Positions 1-8,831 of a stretch of DNA of 57,261 nucleotides are shown here, piece after piece (position 1 is the stretch's first letter; the number at the start of each line of letters is the position of its first letter). The notes under the pieces were generated by a model that searched no databases, was not told the DNA's origin, and was given only the letters and a program-made list of their open reading frames with translations. The position numbers and the translations under genes are program-made. Source of the stretch: Pollutimonas bauzanensis_A (GTDB taxonomy: Bacteria > Pseudomonadota > Gammaproteobacteria > Burkholderiales > Burkholderiaceae_B); contig NZ_JBEBUX010000009.1 of the NCBI RefSeq assembly GCF_040393045.1, forward strand, positions 1 through 57,261. Reading direction: 5' to 3'.

Positions 1-36
1 ACAAGCACGCCGTGCCGGACTGGCCTCACCCGCCCC

Positions 37-130
37 AGACAACGTCATCAGAGTCGAACAACGGTACCAGAGCGAGACAACGTCACCAGAGCAAGACACC
101 GTCACCAGAGCCGGACAGCGTCCCTAAAGC
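37..130. repeat. Imperfect tandem repeat, about five 18-19 bp units
   Basis: Five consecutive units resemble GACAACGTCACCAGAGC, with substitutions concentrated in the first and last copies. The period slips between 18 and 19 bp, so a coding role is unlikely because the reading frame changes from unit to unit. It lies upstream of the Liv-type transporter operon. Its function is unknown; it could be a protein-binding array or a simple intergenic repeat. Confidence 0.6.
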
Positions 131-163
131 ACCCAAGATGCAAGCGCCGCTTGAAAAGCATGG

Positions 164-197
164 ACCAATACGGAGTATTCCAGGTTTACCAATACGG
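164..197. promoter_or_regulatory. Candidate operator upstream of the liv operon
   Basis: The ten-base word ACCAATACGG occurs twice, at 164-173 and 188-197, with starts 24 bp apart. The first copy overlaps a palindrome, AATAC-GGA-GTATT (167-179). Repeated half-sites about two helical turns apart, some 120-150 bp before the first gene, fit a transcription-factor site. No convincing -35/-10 pair was identified and the cognate regulator is unknown. Confidence 0.35.
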
Positions 198-314
198 TTG
201 GCTGATTTGGAAAAACTGCATATTGCTGAACAACAATGCGCCCGTTAGTATTCGCGAACTACCATGCTGTTAGATCAAAACCACAATTATTAGAACCATC
301 TGGAGACAACGCTC

Positions 315-1520
315 ATGAATAGACGCGACATATTGAAGGCTGGCGCAACTGCAGCGCTGGTGTCACCGCTCTCACTGAAATCGGTTTTTGCTGCAGAATC
401 AGGCCCCATCATGTTTGGAGCCCCTAACCCGATGTCGGGTCCTTTTGCCGCCAATGGCAAGTTTGCCGCCATGGGTACAGACCTGATTCTGTCGCAGACC
501 AAAACGGTATTGGGCCAGTCGTTAGCGCATAAAGTGCTTGATACTCAGGGCAAACCCGCTATCGCTATACGACAGGTTCAGGATGCCTTCGAGAAAGACA
601 AGGCCCATTTCTTTGCCGGAGGCATTTTGTCGTCGGAAGCGCTGGCGATGGGCAAGACCTTGGACAAGTTGGGCGGGATTTTTGTCACGACTGCCGGGGC
701 AGATGAAATTACGGGTACTGATTGCAATCGCGGAACCTTCCGGTGGTCGGTGCCGACCTTTGGTGCGATTCGTGAAACAGTCGGGCCATTGATTAAATTG
801 CATCCCAAGGCGAAACGCTGGTACACGATTACACCCCAGTATGTATTTGGCGAAGGTTTATTGGGCCACACCAAGAACATACTGAAGGAAAATAATCTTG
901 AACACGTCGGCAATAGCTACCATTCGCTGGACGAACGGGAATTCAGCGGCTACCTGACGAATGCCATGGCAGCCAAGCCCGATGTCCTCGTGTTGCTGAA
1001 TTTCGGTTCGCAAAGTTCAGAAGCGCTACGCCAGGCTGTCAGTTTCGGCCTCAAAACCAATACCATCATTCTGATGGCATGGGCATCCGGCCTTGAGCAG
1101 TTCGACTCTTTGGGGGCGGACTTATGTGAAGATGTTTATTTTGGCGTTCAGTATTGGCACACCGTTGATGCACCGATGAACAAGACACTGGTCGAGCAAT
1201 GCCGCGCCAAGTTCAACATCACGCCAAACTACAGCCTGGCGGGTGCCTATATCTGCACCAAGATGATGCTCGATGGCATTGCCAAGGCAAACTCAACGGA
1301 CACGGCCAAGGTCATAGCGGCAATGGAAGGCGCCCAGTACGACGGGCTAACCGGAAAGGAAGAAATCCGTAAAGCAGATCATCAGGTATTAAAAAACTAC
1401 TACCTGCTCAAAGGTAAAGCCAAGGCAAAAATGGCCGACAAAGACGATTATTGCGATATCGTTAGCGAAGGCCAGTCTTTCCTGTCGCCAGCGGATGCTG
1501 GCTGCAAGATGCCTGCCTGA
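315..1520 (+). CDS. Branched-chain amino acid-type ABC transporter substrate-binding protein
   Basis: This 401-residue periplasmic binding protein belongs to the Leu/Ile/Val-type family (Peripla_BP_6) and would deliver ligand to the LivHMGF membrane complex encoded next. The first 27 residues form a signal peptide with a twin arginine (MNRRDILKAG), a hydrophobic stretch and an SVFAA-type cleavage region, suggesting Tat export. A GGAG Shine-Dalgarno at 302-305 supports the ATG at 315. It opens a seven-gene operon that also contains two hydrolases. The ligand may therefore be an amide or ureido compound rather than a free amino acid; this is inference. Confidence 0.9.
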   Translation: MNRRDILKAGATAALVSPLSLKSVFAAESGPIMFGAPNPMSGPFAANGKFAAMGTDLILSQTKTVLGQSLAHKVLDTQGKPAIAIRQVQDAFEKDKAHFFAGGILSSEALAMGKTLDKLGGIFVTTAGADEITGTDCNRGTFRWSVPTFGAIRETVGPLIKLHPKAKRWYTITPQYVFGEGLLGHTKNILKENNLEHVGNSYHSLDEREFSGYLTNAMAAKPDVLVLLNFGSQSSEALRQAVSFGLKTNTIILMAWASGLEQFDSLGADLCEDVYFGVQYWHTVDAPMNKTLVEQCRAKFNITPNYSLAGAYICTKMMLDGIAKANSTDTAKVIAAMEGAQYDGLTGKEEIRKADHQVLKNYYLLKGKAKAKMADKDDYCDIVSEGQSFLSPADAGCKMPA

Positions 1521-1626
1521 TGCTGTGATACTCAGGCGGCAGTAAGGCATTCTGACCCCTGAGGTTTTCTTCTTTCAAGTATCTCGGCTCCACGCTGCCC
1601 TTGATGCCAGGGGGCCGGGGTAGTTA

Positions 1627-2502
1627 ATGGTGCCTACCGGTATGAATTTATATGTATTGCAGGTCATAAACGGCGTTGGCATTGGGATGATCTATTTCCT
1701 GCTGGCCGTTGGGCTGTCCATCGTGTTTGGCTTGTTGCGTTTCGTCAATTTTGCCCATGGCGCCTTTTACCTTTTGGGTGCATACGCGTGCTATCAGTGC
1801 CTGCAGTGGGGCATGAACTTTTGGGTGGTATTGGCGGTCGGTCCCTTGATAGTGGGATTCAGCGCCTGGCTGGTCGAGCGTCTTTTGTTGCGCAGGGTTT
1901 ACGACATGCCGCACGAATTCCATATTCTTTTCACTCTTGGGCTGGCCATGGCCATTCAAGAACTGGTGATTCTGACCTGGGGGCCAGTCGGCGTGAATGT
2001 GCCGCCACCCGACGCCTTGAAAGGGGTCGTGATGTGGGGTTCTTTTATCTATCCAAAATACCGTATTTTCCTGATTGCCTTGACGGCGGTCTTGGCTGTG
2101 CTGATTTGGTTGCTGCTGGAGCGCACGAAGCTGGGCAGCATCGTGCGCGCTGGCAGCGAGTCACCCGAAATGGTCACCTTGCTGAGCATCAATGTTTATA
2201 AGGTTTTCGGTTTGACTTTCGCGCTAGGCGCGGCCACGGCAGGGCTGGCGGGTGTACTTGCCGCGCCCTTGCGCGGGGTGGAACCTTTCATGGGAATAGA
2301 GGCGCTTGCCATCGCTTTCGTGGTGGTGGTGATTGGCGGCATGGGCAGTTTCAGTGGCGCGCTGTTAGGTGGCTTGCTGGTGGGCATAGTGCAAAGCGTG
2401 ATGAGTACGCTGTGGCCCCAAGGCGCCAGCCTGATGATCTACATTGCCATGGCGATGATACTGTTACTTCGTCCTGACGGACTGATGGGAAGAAGGAGCT
2501 GA
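1627..2502 (+). CDS. livH: LivH-type ABC transporter permease
   Basis: This 291-residue inner-membrane permease of the BPD_transp_2 family is one of the two channel subunits of a Liv-type importer. It is strongly hydrophobic, with about eight membrane segments. It carries family hallmarks: an N-terminal NGVGIGMIYFLLAVGLS segment, a RFVNFAHGAFY motif, an RAGSESPEMVTLLSIN cytoplasmic loop that contacts the ATPases, and a C-terminal VVVIGGMGS-type glycine-rich segment. It lies 106 bp after the binding protein and one base before LivM. An ATG at 1642 is an alternative start. The gene name denotes family; the substrate is unknown. Confidence 0.92.
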   Translation: MVPTGMNLYVLQVINGVGIGMIYFLLAVGLSIVFGLLRFVNFAHGAFYLLGAYACYQCLQWGMNFWVVLAVGPLIVGFSAWLVERLLLRRVYDMPHEFHILFTLGLAMAIQELVILTWGPVGVNVPPPDALKGVVMWGSFIYPKYRIFLIALTAVLAVLIWLLLERTKLGSIVRAGSESPEMVTLLSINVYKVFGLTFALGAATAGLAGVLAAPLRGVEPFMGIEALAIAFVVVVIGGMGSFSGALLGGLLVGIVQSVMSTLWPQGASLMIYIAMAMILLLRPDGLMGRRS

Positions 2503-2503
2503 C

Positions 2504-3523
2504 ATGAGCCAGATTTTCTTGAAACGCCGCTATCTTTTGCTGGCTATTGCCGGCGTCCTGATATTGCCGCTGATGCTCGAGTCGGGTTCATTGGCCTCTG
2601 AAGTACTTGTTTTCGCCCTGGCGGCATTGGGGTGCAATCTTCTCCTCGGGTACACGGGCCTATTGTCGTTTGGTCAGGGCATATTCTTTGGCGTGGGCAG
2701 CTATACCTTGGGGATTCTGCTTACCAGGACGGGCATTCCTATGCCTGTCGTGCTGCTCGCGGCACTCGCGGTGGGCATGTTGGTTGCTGCGCTTGTGGGG
2801 TGGCTTGCCATCCGCCAGAAGGGCGTATATTTTGTGATGTTGACCTTGGCGCTGACGCAAATGTTCTATTTTCTGGCGTACTCCACACCAGAATGGACTG
2901 GCGGCGACAACGGCCTGCTCGATATTCCTCGCCTGCCGCTCACCGTGTTTGGTTATGCCTTATTTCCCAATAAGTCGGCCTGGCAATTCTATTCTTTCAT
3001 TGCCATCATTTTCTTGCTGGTGTTCTGGGGACTGCAACGCGTGGTCGACTCGATCTTCGGGCGTACCTTGCTGGCCATACGAGACAACCCGGCGCGCGCA
3101 ACGGCACTGGGCTACAACATCATCCATTTCAAGTTGCTGGCGTTCATGATCTCTGGCGCGGTGACGGCGTTAGCAGGTGCGCTCTACGCCATGATGACGG
3201 GTATTGCCCCGTTGACCAGCATCAACTATCACATGAGTGAAACGATTTTGCTGGTGACCGTGATCGGTGGAACAGGCAATCTGGTTGCCTCATTGTTGGG
3301 TGCAGCGCTGTACGTTATTGCCTCGGACTGGTTGTCCAATCTTTGGCCCCGATGGTTATTGCTGTTTGGCTTTCTGCTGATGGCAGTCAGTTTGTATATG
3401 CAGGGCGGACTGTGGGGGGCTTCGAAGATTTTGCTGGCCAAAATCAGGGGGAAAACCCCCGTCAGCGCCGCCGAACAGGTGCGACCGCAGGCAGCCGATA
3501 GCCAGTCACAGGAGCCATTATGA
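2504..3523 (+). CDS. livM: LivM-type ABC transporter permease
   Basis: The second channel subunit has 339 residues and about eight to ten membrane segments. Motifs typical of LivM are visible: LGYTGLLSFGQGIFFGVG near residues 49-66, an AIRDNPARATALGYN coupling loop and GGTGNLVASLLGA near the end. A polar tail of about 35 residues follows the last helix. It starts one base after livH and overlaps livG by ATGA, indicating translational coupling. Confidence 0.92.
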   Translation: MSQIFLKRRYLLLAIAGVLILPLMLESGSLASEVLVFALAALGCNLLLGYTGLLSFGQGIFFGVGSYTLGILLTRTGIPMPVVLLAALAVGMLVAALVGWLAIRQKGVYFVMLTLALTQMFYFLAYSTPEWTGGDNGLLDIPRLPLTVFGYALFPNKSAWQFYSFIAIIFLLVFWGLQRVVDSIFGRTLLAIRDNPARATALGYNIIHFKLLAFMISGAVTALAGALYAMMTGIAPLTSINYHMSETILLVTVIGGTGNLVASLLGAALYVIASDWLSNLWPRWLLLFGFLLMAVSLYMQGGLWGASKILLAKIRGKTPVSAAEQVRPQAADSQSQEPL

Positions 3524-4284
3524 GCCAGATCATTCTTGATGCTACAGACGTCGTCAAGCGTTACGGCAAGTTCCAGGCGGTGGCGGGCGTCAACCTGCGT
3601 GTCAGGTCGAATACGGTGCATTCAGTAATTGGCCCGAATGGGGCAGGAAAGACCACCTTGTTCCACGCTCTGACAGGTACTGTTCCGTTAACCTCGGGGT
3701 CCATCCTTTTGAATGGGACCAATGTCAGCAGCATGGCCGATTACGAGCGCGTTCAACTGGGAATGGCCCGCTCATTTCAGGTCACGTCATTATTTCTTGG
3801 CCTTACCGTACGTGAAAACCTGCGGCTGGCGGCGCAGGGCGTGCAGCCGCGCAAGGCCTTTTATCTTTGGTCGGGCGCTGATCTGGATAAAGACCACGCC
3901 GAATTGACGGAGTCCATCCTGTCCCGTCTGGGCTTGAACTCCAGTATCGACCATATTGCCGGCCAGCTTTCGCATGGCCAGCAGCGGCGTCTGGAGGTAG
4001 GTATGGCGCTCGCCGCCAAGCCGAAAATTATTTTTCTTGATGAGCCAACCTCGGGCATGGGCATCGATGACATTGATGCCATGAAAGCCATTATCCACGG
4101 CTTGCGTAAAGACCTTACCGTTGTCCTGATTGAGCACAACATGGGGATCGTGATGGATATTTCGGATGTCATCACTGTGATGCAATCGGGTAAGGTCCTG
4201 GTAGAAGGACCGCCCGCTTCAGTCAAGTCTGACGAGCGCGTTCGCCAAGCCTACCTTGGCAACATGATTACCGGAGGCGCTTAA
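3520..4284 (+). CDS. livG: LivG-type ABC transporter ATP-binding protein
   Basis: This cytoplasmic ATPase has 254 residues. Walker A is GPNGAGKTT (residues 38-46), the ABC signature is LSHGQ, Walker B is IIFLDEPTSGM and the switch histidine is in IEHNMG. The C-terminal extension (EGPPASV...AYLGN) is the usual LivG/BCA_ABC_TP_C tail. The start overlaps livM by four bases and the stop overlaps the livF start (TAATG), so all subunits are probably made from one message. Confidence 0.93.
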   Translation: MSQIILDATDVVKRYGKFQAVAGVNLRVRSNTVHSVIGPNGAGKTTLFHALTGTVPLTSGSILLNGTNVSSMADYERVQLGMARSFQVTSLFLGLTVRENLRLAAQGVQPRKAFYLWSGADLDKDHAELTESILSRLGLNSSIDHIAGQLSHGQQRRLEVGMALAAKPKIIFLDEPTSGMGIDDIDAMKAIIHGLRKDLTVVLIEHNMGIVMDISDVITVMQSGKVLVEGPPASVKSDERVRQAYLGNMITGGA

Positions 4285-4985
4285 TGCTTGTCGTCGAGAA
4301 TATCCATGCCTACTACGGGCAAAGCCATGTTATCCAGAATGTTTCGCTTACCGTCGAACAAGGCGAACTGGTGTGCTTACTGGGGCGTAACGGGGCGGGC
4401 AAGTCCACTACCTTGAAAAGCATCATGGGCCTGGTGCCAGCGCGCGAGGGGAAAATCTTGTTCCAGGGCCGTGACATTACGGCAATGCCGACCTATGATA
4501 TTTCTGCTCAGGGACTTTGCCTGGTGCCAGAACATCGCGGCATTTTTCGCTTGCTGACCGTGGAAGAAAACCTCAGGCTGGCGGAAAACAAGAAATCCCA
4601 ATGGTCCCTGAAGGACATCTATCGGATTTTTCCGCGGCTGCACGAAAGGCGGCGCAATAGCGGCGCCAACTTATCGGGTGGCGAGCAGCAAATGCTGGCA
4701 ATAGGACGTGCCATGATGAACTCGCCCAAGCTCTTGATTCTGGACGAGCCTGTTGAAGGTCTGGCGCCTGTCATCGTGGAGGAAATTGTGGCTCAGCTGA
4801 AGCTGATCAGGACGAGCGGCGTTGCCGTACTGCTGGTCGAGCAAAACCTGGAAGTGTGCATGCAGCTTGCTGATCGCCACTACATTATTGAAGGAGGCCG
4901 CATCGTGTACGAAAATGAGAATGCCGTCTTCATGGCCGACACCAGTGTCAAGGACAAATACCTTAGTGTGGGCGCAGCCGACTAA
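4284..4985 (+). CDS. livF: LivF-type ABC transporter ATP-binding protein
   Basis: This second ATPase of the importer has 233 residues, the usual LivF size. It has Walker A GRNGAGKST, Q-loop region, signature LSGGEQQ, Walker B LLILDEPVEGL and the LLVEQN switch region. The LVPEHRGIF segment is characteristic of LivF. It overlaps livG by one base. The next gene starts 61 bp downstream without an obvious terminator, so the hydrolase genes are likely co-transcribed. Confidence 0.93.
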   Translation: MLVVENIHAYYGQSHVIQNVSLTVEQGELVCLLGRNGAGKSTTLKSIMGLVPAREGKILFQGRDITAMPTYDISAQGLCLVPEHRGIFRLLTVEENLRLAENKKSQWSLKDIYRIFPRLHERRRNSGANLSGGEQQMLAIGRAMMNSPKLLILDEPVEGLAPVIVEEIVAQLKLIRTSGVAVLLVEQNLEVCMQLADRHYIIEGGRIVYENENAVFMADTSVKDKYLSVGAAD

Positions 4986-5046
4986 ATACGCGCTGCTTTA
5001 TTGCAGCTGTTTAACGTGATTTCCTGGCATAAACATCGAGACCGTT

Positions 5047-6309
5047 ATGGATACTACTTTTACTGAACGTACCACTCTTCGCATCAATGGCAAGCGGTTG
5101 TGGGACTCGCTTATGTCGCTGGCACAGATCGGTGCGACACCCAAAGGCGGCGTGTGCAGATTGGCGCTGACTGAGCTGGACAAGCGGGGGCGTGACCTTT
5201 TCGTGCAATGGGCGCAAGAGGCCGGCTGCTCTATACGTATTGATGGTATCGGCAATATTTTTGCCCATCGGCCTGGCATGGATGACAGCTTGCCACCCGT
5301 CATGACCGGCAGCCATATCGACACCCAGCCGACCGGCGGGAAATTTGACGGGAACTACGGGGTACTGGCTGGCATAGAAGTCTTGCGTACGTTGAACGAT
5401 CAGCAAATCCGTACTCAGGCACCGCTGGAAGTTGTGGTGTGGACCAATGAAGAAGGCTCACGCTTTGTGCCTGTGATGATGGGGTCGGGTGTCTTCGCCG
5501 GGGCGTTTACCCTGGATCATGTACTGGCTCAAGCCGATACAGAAGGCCTTACAGTCGGCGATGAGTTAAAGAAAATTGGATACGCGGGCACGGCATCTTG
5601 TGCTTCTTTTCCCATTAAGGCTTATTTCGAAGCTCACATCGAGCAAGGCCCCATACTCGAGGCCAGCGAAACCACTATCGGTGTAGTCAGCGGCGCATTG
5701 GGACAGCGTTGGTACGACGTCGTGCTGACGGGGATGGAGGCCCATGCCGGTCCGACGCCGATGGAGCTGCGCAAGGATGCTTTGCTGGGCGCCGCTGAAC
5801 TGATACAGGCCATCAACAAGATTGCCCTGGACCATGCGCCTTATGCGCGCGCGACGGTAGGTTGGCTGAATGTGTTCCCAAACTCCCGAAACGTCATTCC
5901 GGGTACGGTTAAATTCAGTGTCGATCTTAGGGCTGCCAGCGACGATGTACTGACAGCAATGGAAGCTCAGTTAAAGGCGGCAGTCGATGTCGTGGTGGGG
6001 CGCGGGCAGATCGAGGCGGATCTCAAGCAAGTCGTTTACTTTCCGCCGCAGCCATTCGATAACAGTCTGGTCGATACCGTACGCCAGGCTGCGAAACAGC
6101 AAGGCTTTTCGCACAAGGATATTGTCAGCGGGGCGGGGCACGATGCTGTTTATTTGGCGCGGGTAACACCAACGGCCATGATCTTCATTCCTTGTAAAGA
6201 TGGCATCAGCCATAACGAAATTGAGGACGCGTTGCCCGAACACATTGAAGCCGGATGCAATGTGCTGTTGCAGGCAATGCTGGCGCAAGCAGGGGAAGCC
6301 GAGCAATGA
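5047..6309 (+). CDS. M20-family Zn-dependent amidohydrolase (N-carbamoyl amino acid / allantoate amidohydrolase type)
   Basis: This 420-residue cytoplasmic metal hydrolase belongs to the hydantoinase/carbamoylase subfamily of peptidase M20. Metal-ligand motifs are GSHID (H90), FDGNYG (D101) and WTNEEGSRF (E135/E136); EAHIEQGPILE follows, and a dimerisation domain with MEAHAGPTPM occupies roughly residues 210-330. GAGHDA near the C-terminus is also typical. Known members hydrolyse N-carbamoyl-L-amino acids, beta-ureidopropionate or allantoate; the exact substrate cannot be read from sequence. It overlaps the next gene by ATGA and follows an importer, suggesting it acts on the imported compound. 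Confidence 0.88.
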   Translation: MDTTFTERTTLRINGKRLWDSLMSLAQIGATPKGGVCRLALTELDKRGRDLFVQWAQEAGCSIRIDGIGNIFAHRPGMDDSLPPVMTGSHIDTQPTGGKFDGNYGVLAGIEVLRTLNDQQIRTQAPLEVVVWTNEEGSRFVPVMMGSGVFAGAFTLDHVLAQADTEGLTVGDELKKIGYAGTASCASFPIKAYFEAHIEQGPILEASETTIGVVSGALGQRWYDVVLTGMEAHAGPTPMELRKDALLGAAELIQAINKIALDHAPYARATVGWLNVFPNSRNVIPGTVKFSVDLRAASDDVLTAMEAQLKAAVDVVVGRGQIEADLKQVVYFPPQPFDNSLVDTVRQAAKQQGFSHKDIVSGAGHDAVYLARVTPTAMIFIPCKDGISHNEIEDALPEHIEAGCNVLLQAMLAQAGEAEQ

Positions 6310-7826
6310 AAATACTGATTGCCAGGCTTAATCACGAGACCAACACGTTTTCCCCTGTCCCCACGCCGCTGAGCGCATTTGGCGGCCATGGCCCTGATTA
6401 TGACGCTGCTGCCTACGCTGCGCAGAAGGGCGAGCGTACTGCCATGGGTGCATTCATCGAACTGGCCGAAGGCGTGCATGCCGATATTGTCACTCCGCTG
6501 TCGGCATGGGCGAACCCTAGCGGCCGCGTGGATGCTGACGCCTACAACGCCATGTGCGACCGTATTGTTCAGGCCGCAGCAGGCTGCGACGCCCTCATGC
6601 TGGATCTGCATGGCGCCATGGCGGTTGAGAATACTGACGATGGCGAGGGCGATTTACTAGAACAGCTCCGATCGCGTTTCCCAGGGATTCCGATAACCGT
6701 TGCCCTGGATCTGCACGGGAATGTTACCCAGAAAATGGTGGATAACGCCGATATTCTGGTGGGGTTCAAGACCTATCCGCACGTCGATATGTACGAGACC
6801 GGATTGCTGGCCGGCCAGTTGCTGCTGGATAAGTTGAAAGGCGCAAAGACGCCTGTTACGGCGTGGCGGCAACTGCCTTTGATGACGCATACCCTGACAA
6901 GCTCCACCCAGGCGCCAGCCATGAAGCGGGCCGTTGCCACGGCAACCCAAATGGAGCAAGACGGCGATGCGCTTGCCGTTACCGTGATGGCCGGCTTTTC
7001 TTTGGCCGATATCCCGGCGCCGTGCTTGAGCATTCTTGTCGTCGGTGAAGATGCCATTGCGGCCCAAAAGGCTGCCGACCGGCTTGCCACAGCAGTGTGG
7101 GCCGAAAAGGAAGGGTTTGTCTATCGCAGCCCGCCGTTGGCTGATTCAATCCGCCAAGCCATCGCGTTGGGAAATCAGCAGGGTGCGGCGCAGCCGCAAT
7201 GCGGCGACGCCAATGGCCCTGTGCTACTGCTGGACCATAGCGATAACTGCATGTCGGGCGGCACTTGCGACACCATGGATGTGTTGCAAGAGGCCAGGGC
7301 GCAAGGCATCGTCAGTATTGCAGTCGGGCCATTGTGCGATCCGGAAGCCGTGGCCGCCATGTTCGAGGCAGGCGAGGGCGCCAGCCTTAGCATTGCACTG
7401 GGCAACAAACGGCCCCTGACAAGTTTGGGCATACAAAAAACACCGGTCACACTAACTGGTCGTGTACAGCGGCTTAGTAATGGCGAGTATGTCATTACCG
7501 GCCCGACCTACCATGGCATGAAGTTCAGCATGGGTCGCACGGCGTTATTTGTTAGCGGCGATATGGAAATCATTGTCACTGAAACCCCTCATGAACCGTG
7601 GGATTTGGGCGTGTTTTCGTGCGTTGGCGTTGATCCAACCAAAAAAGAGTATGTGCTGCTCAAATCGCGCATGTATTGCCGACCCGTGTTCTTGCCTATC
7701 GCAAAGGCTTTTGTCGAGTGCGACAGCGAGGGCGTTACCAGCTCGAATTATTCGCTGTTTCCCTTCAAAAATGTGCAGCACCCGGTGTATCCGTTGGATG
7801 ATATTGCCGAGTGGGCGCCTGCGTAG
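6306..7826 (+). CDS. M81-family metallopeptidase, MlrC-like
   Basis: This 506-residue protein resembles MlrC of microcystin degradation (peptidase M81, formerly DUF1485, plus the MlrC C-terminal domain). It begins MKILIARLNHETNTFSP, the family N-terminus. It carries LDLHGAM (H102), LDLHGNV (H137), TYPHVD (H159) and the later LDHSDNCMSGG motif that starts the C-terminal domain. The ATG at 6306 overlaps the upstream stop by ATGA, and this start gives the family N-terminus. Most family members have no known substrate, so a role in microcystin breakdown should not be assumed. Pairing with an M20 amidohydrolase suggests sequential amide-bond hydrolysis. Confidence 0.87.
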   Translation: MKILIARLNHETNTFSPVPTPLSAFGGHGPDYDAAAYAAQKGERTAMGAFIELAEGVHADIVTPLSAWANPSGRVDADAYNAMCDRIVQAAAGCDALMLDLHGAMAVENTDDGEGDLLEQLRSRFPGIPITVALDLHGNVTQKMVDNADILVGFKTYPHVDMYETGLLAGQLLLDKLKGAKTPVTAWRQLPLMTHTLTSSTQAPAMKRAVATATQMEQDGDALAVTVMAGFSLADIPAPCLSILVVGEDAIAAQKAADRLATAVWAEKEGFVYRSPPLADSIRQAIALGNQQGAAQPQCGDANGPVLLLDHSDNCMSGGTCDTMDVLQEARAQGIVSIAVGPLCDPEAVAAMFEAGEGASLSIALGNKRPLTSLGIQKTPVTLTGRVQRLSNGEYVITGPTYHGMKFSMGRTALFVSGDMEIIVTETPHEPWDLGVFSCVGVDPTKKEYVLLKSRMYCRPVFLPIAKAFVECDSEGVTSSNYSLFPFKNVQHPVYPLDDIAEWAPA

Positions 7827-8014
7827 TTCGTTGGAGGTGAAGTTTGGATTGATGTCCAATTTTTGAGGGCAGCTCATCTTCCGCGGGTGTTTTTCACGGA
7901 GCACCTACGGGAGGCGCAATTACTCGAAGATGAACTTCTCTATCCGCCCGACGGCACGGCATGCTTCTCAGTTAATAGCTTCGGTTGGCCAATGTATGAC
8001 GTAAGGCTCGGGCG
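7827..8014. other. Convergent intergenic region between mlrC-like and XRE genes
   Basis: The region holds a weak hairpin, TTGGA (7844-7848) with TCCAA (7855-7859), followed by five T residues, which could be a poor intrinsic terminator for the liv operon. The reading frame of the MlrC-like gene stays open for 63 codons after its TAG stop, to a second TAG at 8016-8018. No family resemblance was recognised in that peptide. Confidence 0.3.
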
Positions 8015-8608
8015 CTAGATTTCCCCCGCAATCTTGTGAGGGCAGATGATCCACATAAGCTTGGTTTCTTCCGTGGTGATGTTGTGTATGCGATGCGGTT
8101 TTCCGCTATCGAACTGAAAGCTGTCCCCCTCACTTAGGTTGTATTGATGTTCTCCGACAGATAACAGCAATTTCCCTTGCAGAATAATGCCGCCTTTTTC
8201 GCCGTTGCGCACGAGGTATTCAGGACCTGATCCCCCTCCCGGTTCTACTATCATCATGAAGAACTCAAGTGTTTTGCTACCCGAGCTGCTAGGAGACAGC
8301 AGCTCTTTGGTCAAGCCTACAGAAGGAAAATCCAGCCTCGCTCTTTCATTTGCACGAACTACAGGAGAACTAGAACTATTTTCTGTTGGTTCTTTGACGG
8401 GAAAAACCGCTGGCATCTCAACGCCAAGCGCTTGGCATATTTTATCTAAGGTTTTCAGCGAGGGCGTGGTTTGCGCCCTTTCGATGTGACTTAGCATGCT
8501 GACCGAAACATTTGATAAATCGGAGAGTTGGGCTAGCGATAGCCGCTGGTCTTTTCGTAATTTTCTTAGCCGGTGCCCGAGGTCTGTGGAAGGGTCAAGC
8601 GTAGCCAT
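8015..8608 (-). CDS. XRE-family regulator with C-terminal cupin domain
   Basis: This 197-residue DNA-binding regulator has a helix-turn-helix of the lambda-Cro/XRE type at residues 10-67 (RLRKLRKDQRLSLAQLSDLS, then SVSMLSHIERAQTTPSL) and a small-molecule-binding cupin_2 domain at about 105-190 (EYLVRNGEKGGIILQG, then DSFQFDSGKPHRIHN). PuuR-type members of this architecture repress amine or amino-acid catabolism genes. A 14-bp perfect palindrome lies about 50-60 bp upstream of its start and may be its own operator. It is on the minus strand downstream of xdhC, so it could control the neighbouring molybdenum hydroxylase locus, the liv operon, or both. Confidence 0.88.
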   Translation of the reverse strand: MATLDPSTDLGHRLRKLRKDQRLSLAQLSDLSNVSVSMLSHIERAQTTPSLKTLDKICQALGVEMPAVFPVKEPTENSSSSPVVRANERARLDFPSVGLTKELLSPSSSGSKTLEFFMMIVEPGGGSGPEYLVRNGEKGGIILQGKLLLSVGEHQYNLSEGDSFQFDSGKPHRIHNITTEETKLMWIICPHKIAGEI

Positions 8609-8648
8609 GTTTTTATACTCCGTCGGAAACGTATGTGCTTTTTTCTTT

Positions 8649-8672
8649 GCCGATAGCGATAGCGCTATCGGC
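8649..8672. promoter_or_regulatory. Palindromic operator candidate upstream of the XRE regulator
   Basis: CGATAGC-GCTATCG is a perfect 14-bp palindrome at 8657-8670. The surrounding bases also form GCCGATAG (8649-8656) paired with CTATCGGC (8665-8672). No T tract follows on the minus strand, so this is not a good terminator for xdhC. Its position about 40-65 bp before the XRE start fits an autoregulatory operator. Confidence 0.5.
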
Positions 8673-8831
8673 TGTTATGTACTGCTCACCGTCATTTCCA
8701 TATTATAAATTTTTGTTTTGAATCATCATGAGCCTGTCGGTTTAAGTAGGTTTTGATATGACAGTCTACAGAATGTCATTTACGGGTGGCTGCGAAGAAG
8801 CAAGGAACGCTCAATTCGCATCTGGTTCTAG

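Noticed and set aside
12..248. Open frame of 78 codons at the left edge
   Set aside because: It consists mostly of the tandem repeat read in shifting register, has a GTG start without ribosome site and no recognisable similarity.
6309..7826. Microcystin degradation pathway
   Set aside because: Only an MlrC-like gene is present; no MlrA, MlrB or MlrD homologue was seen, and the M81 family is widespread outside microcystin degraders.
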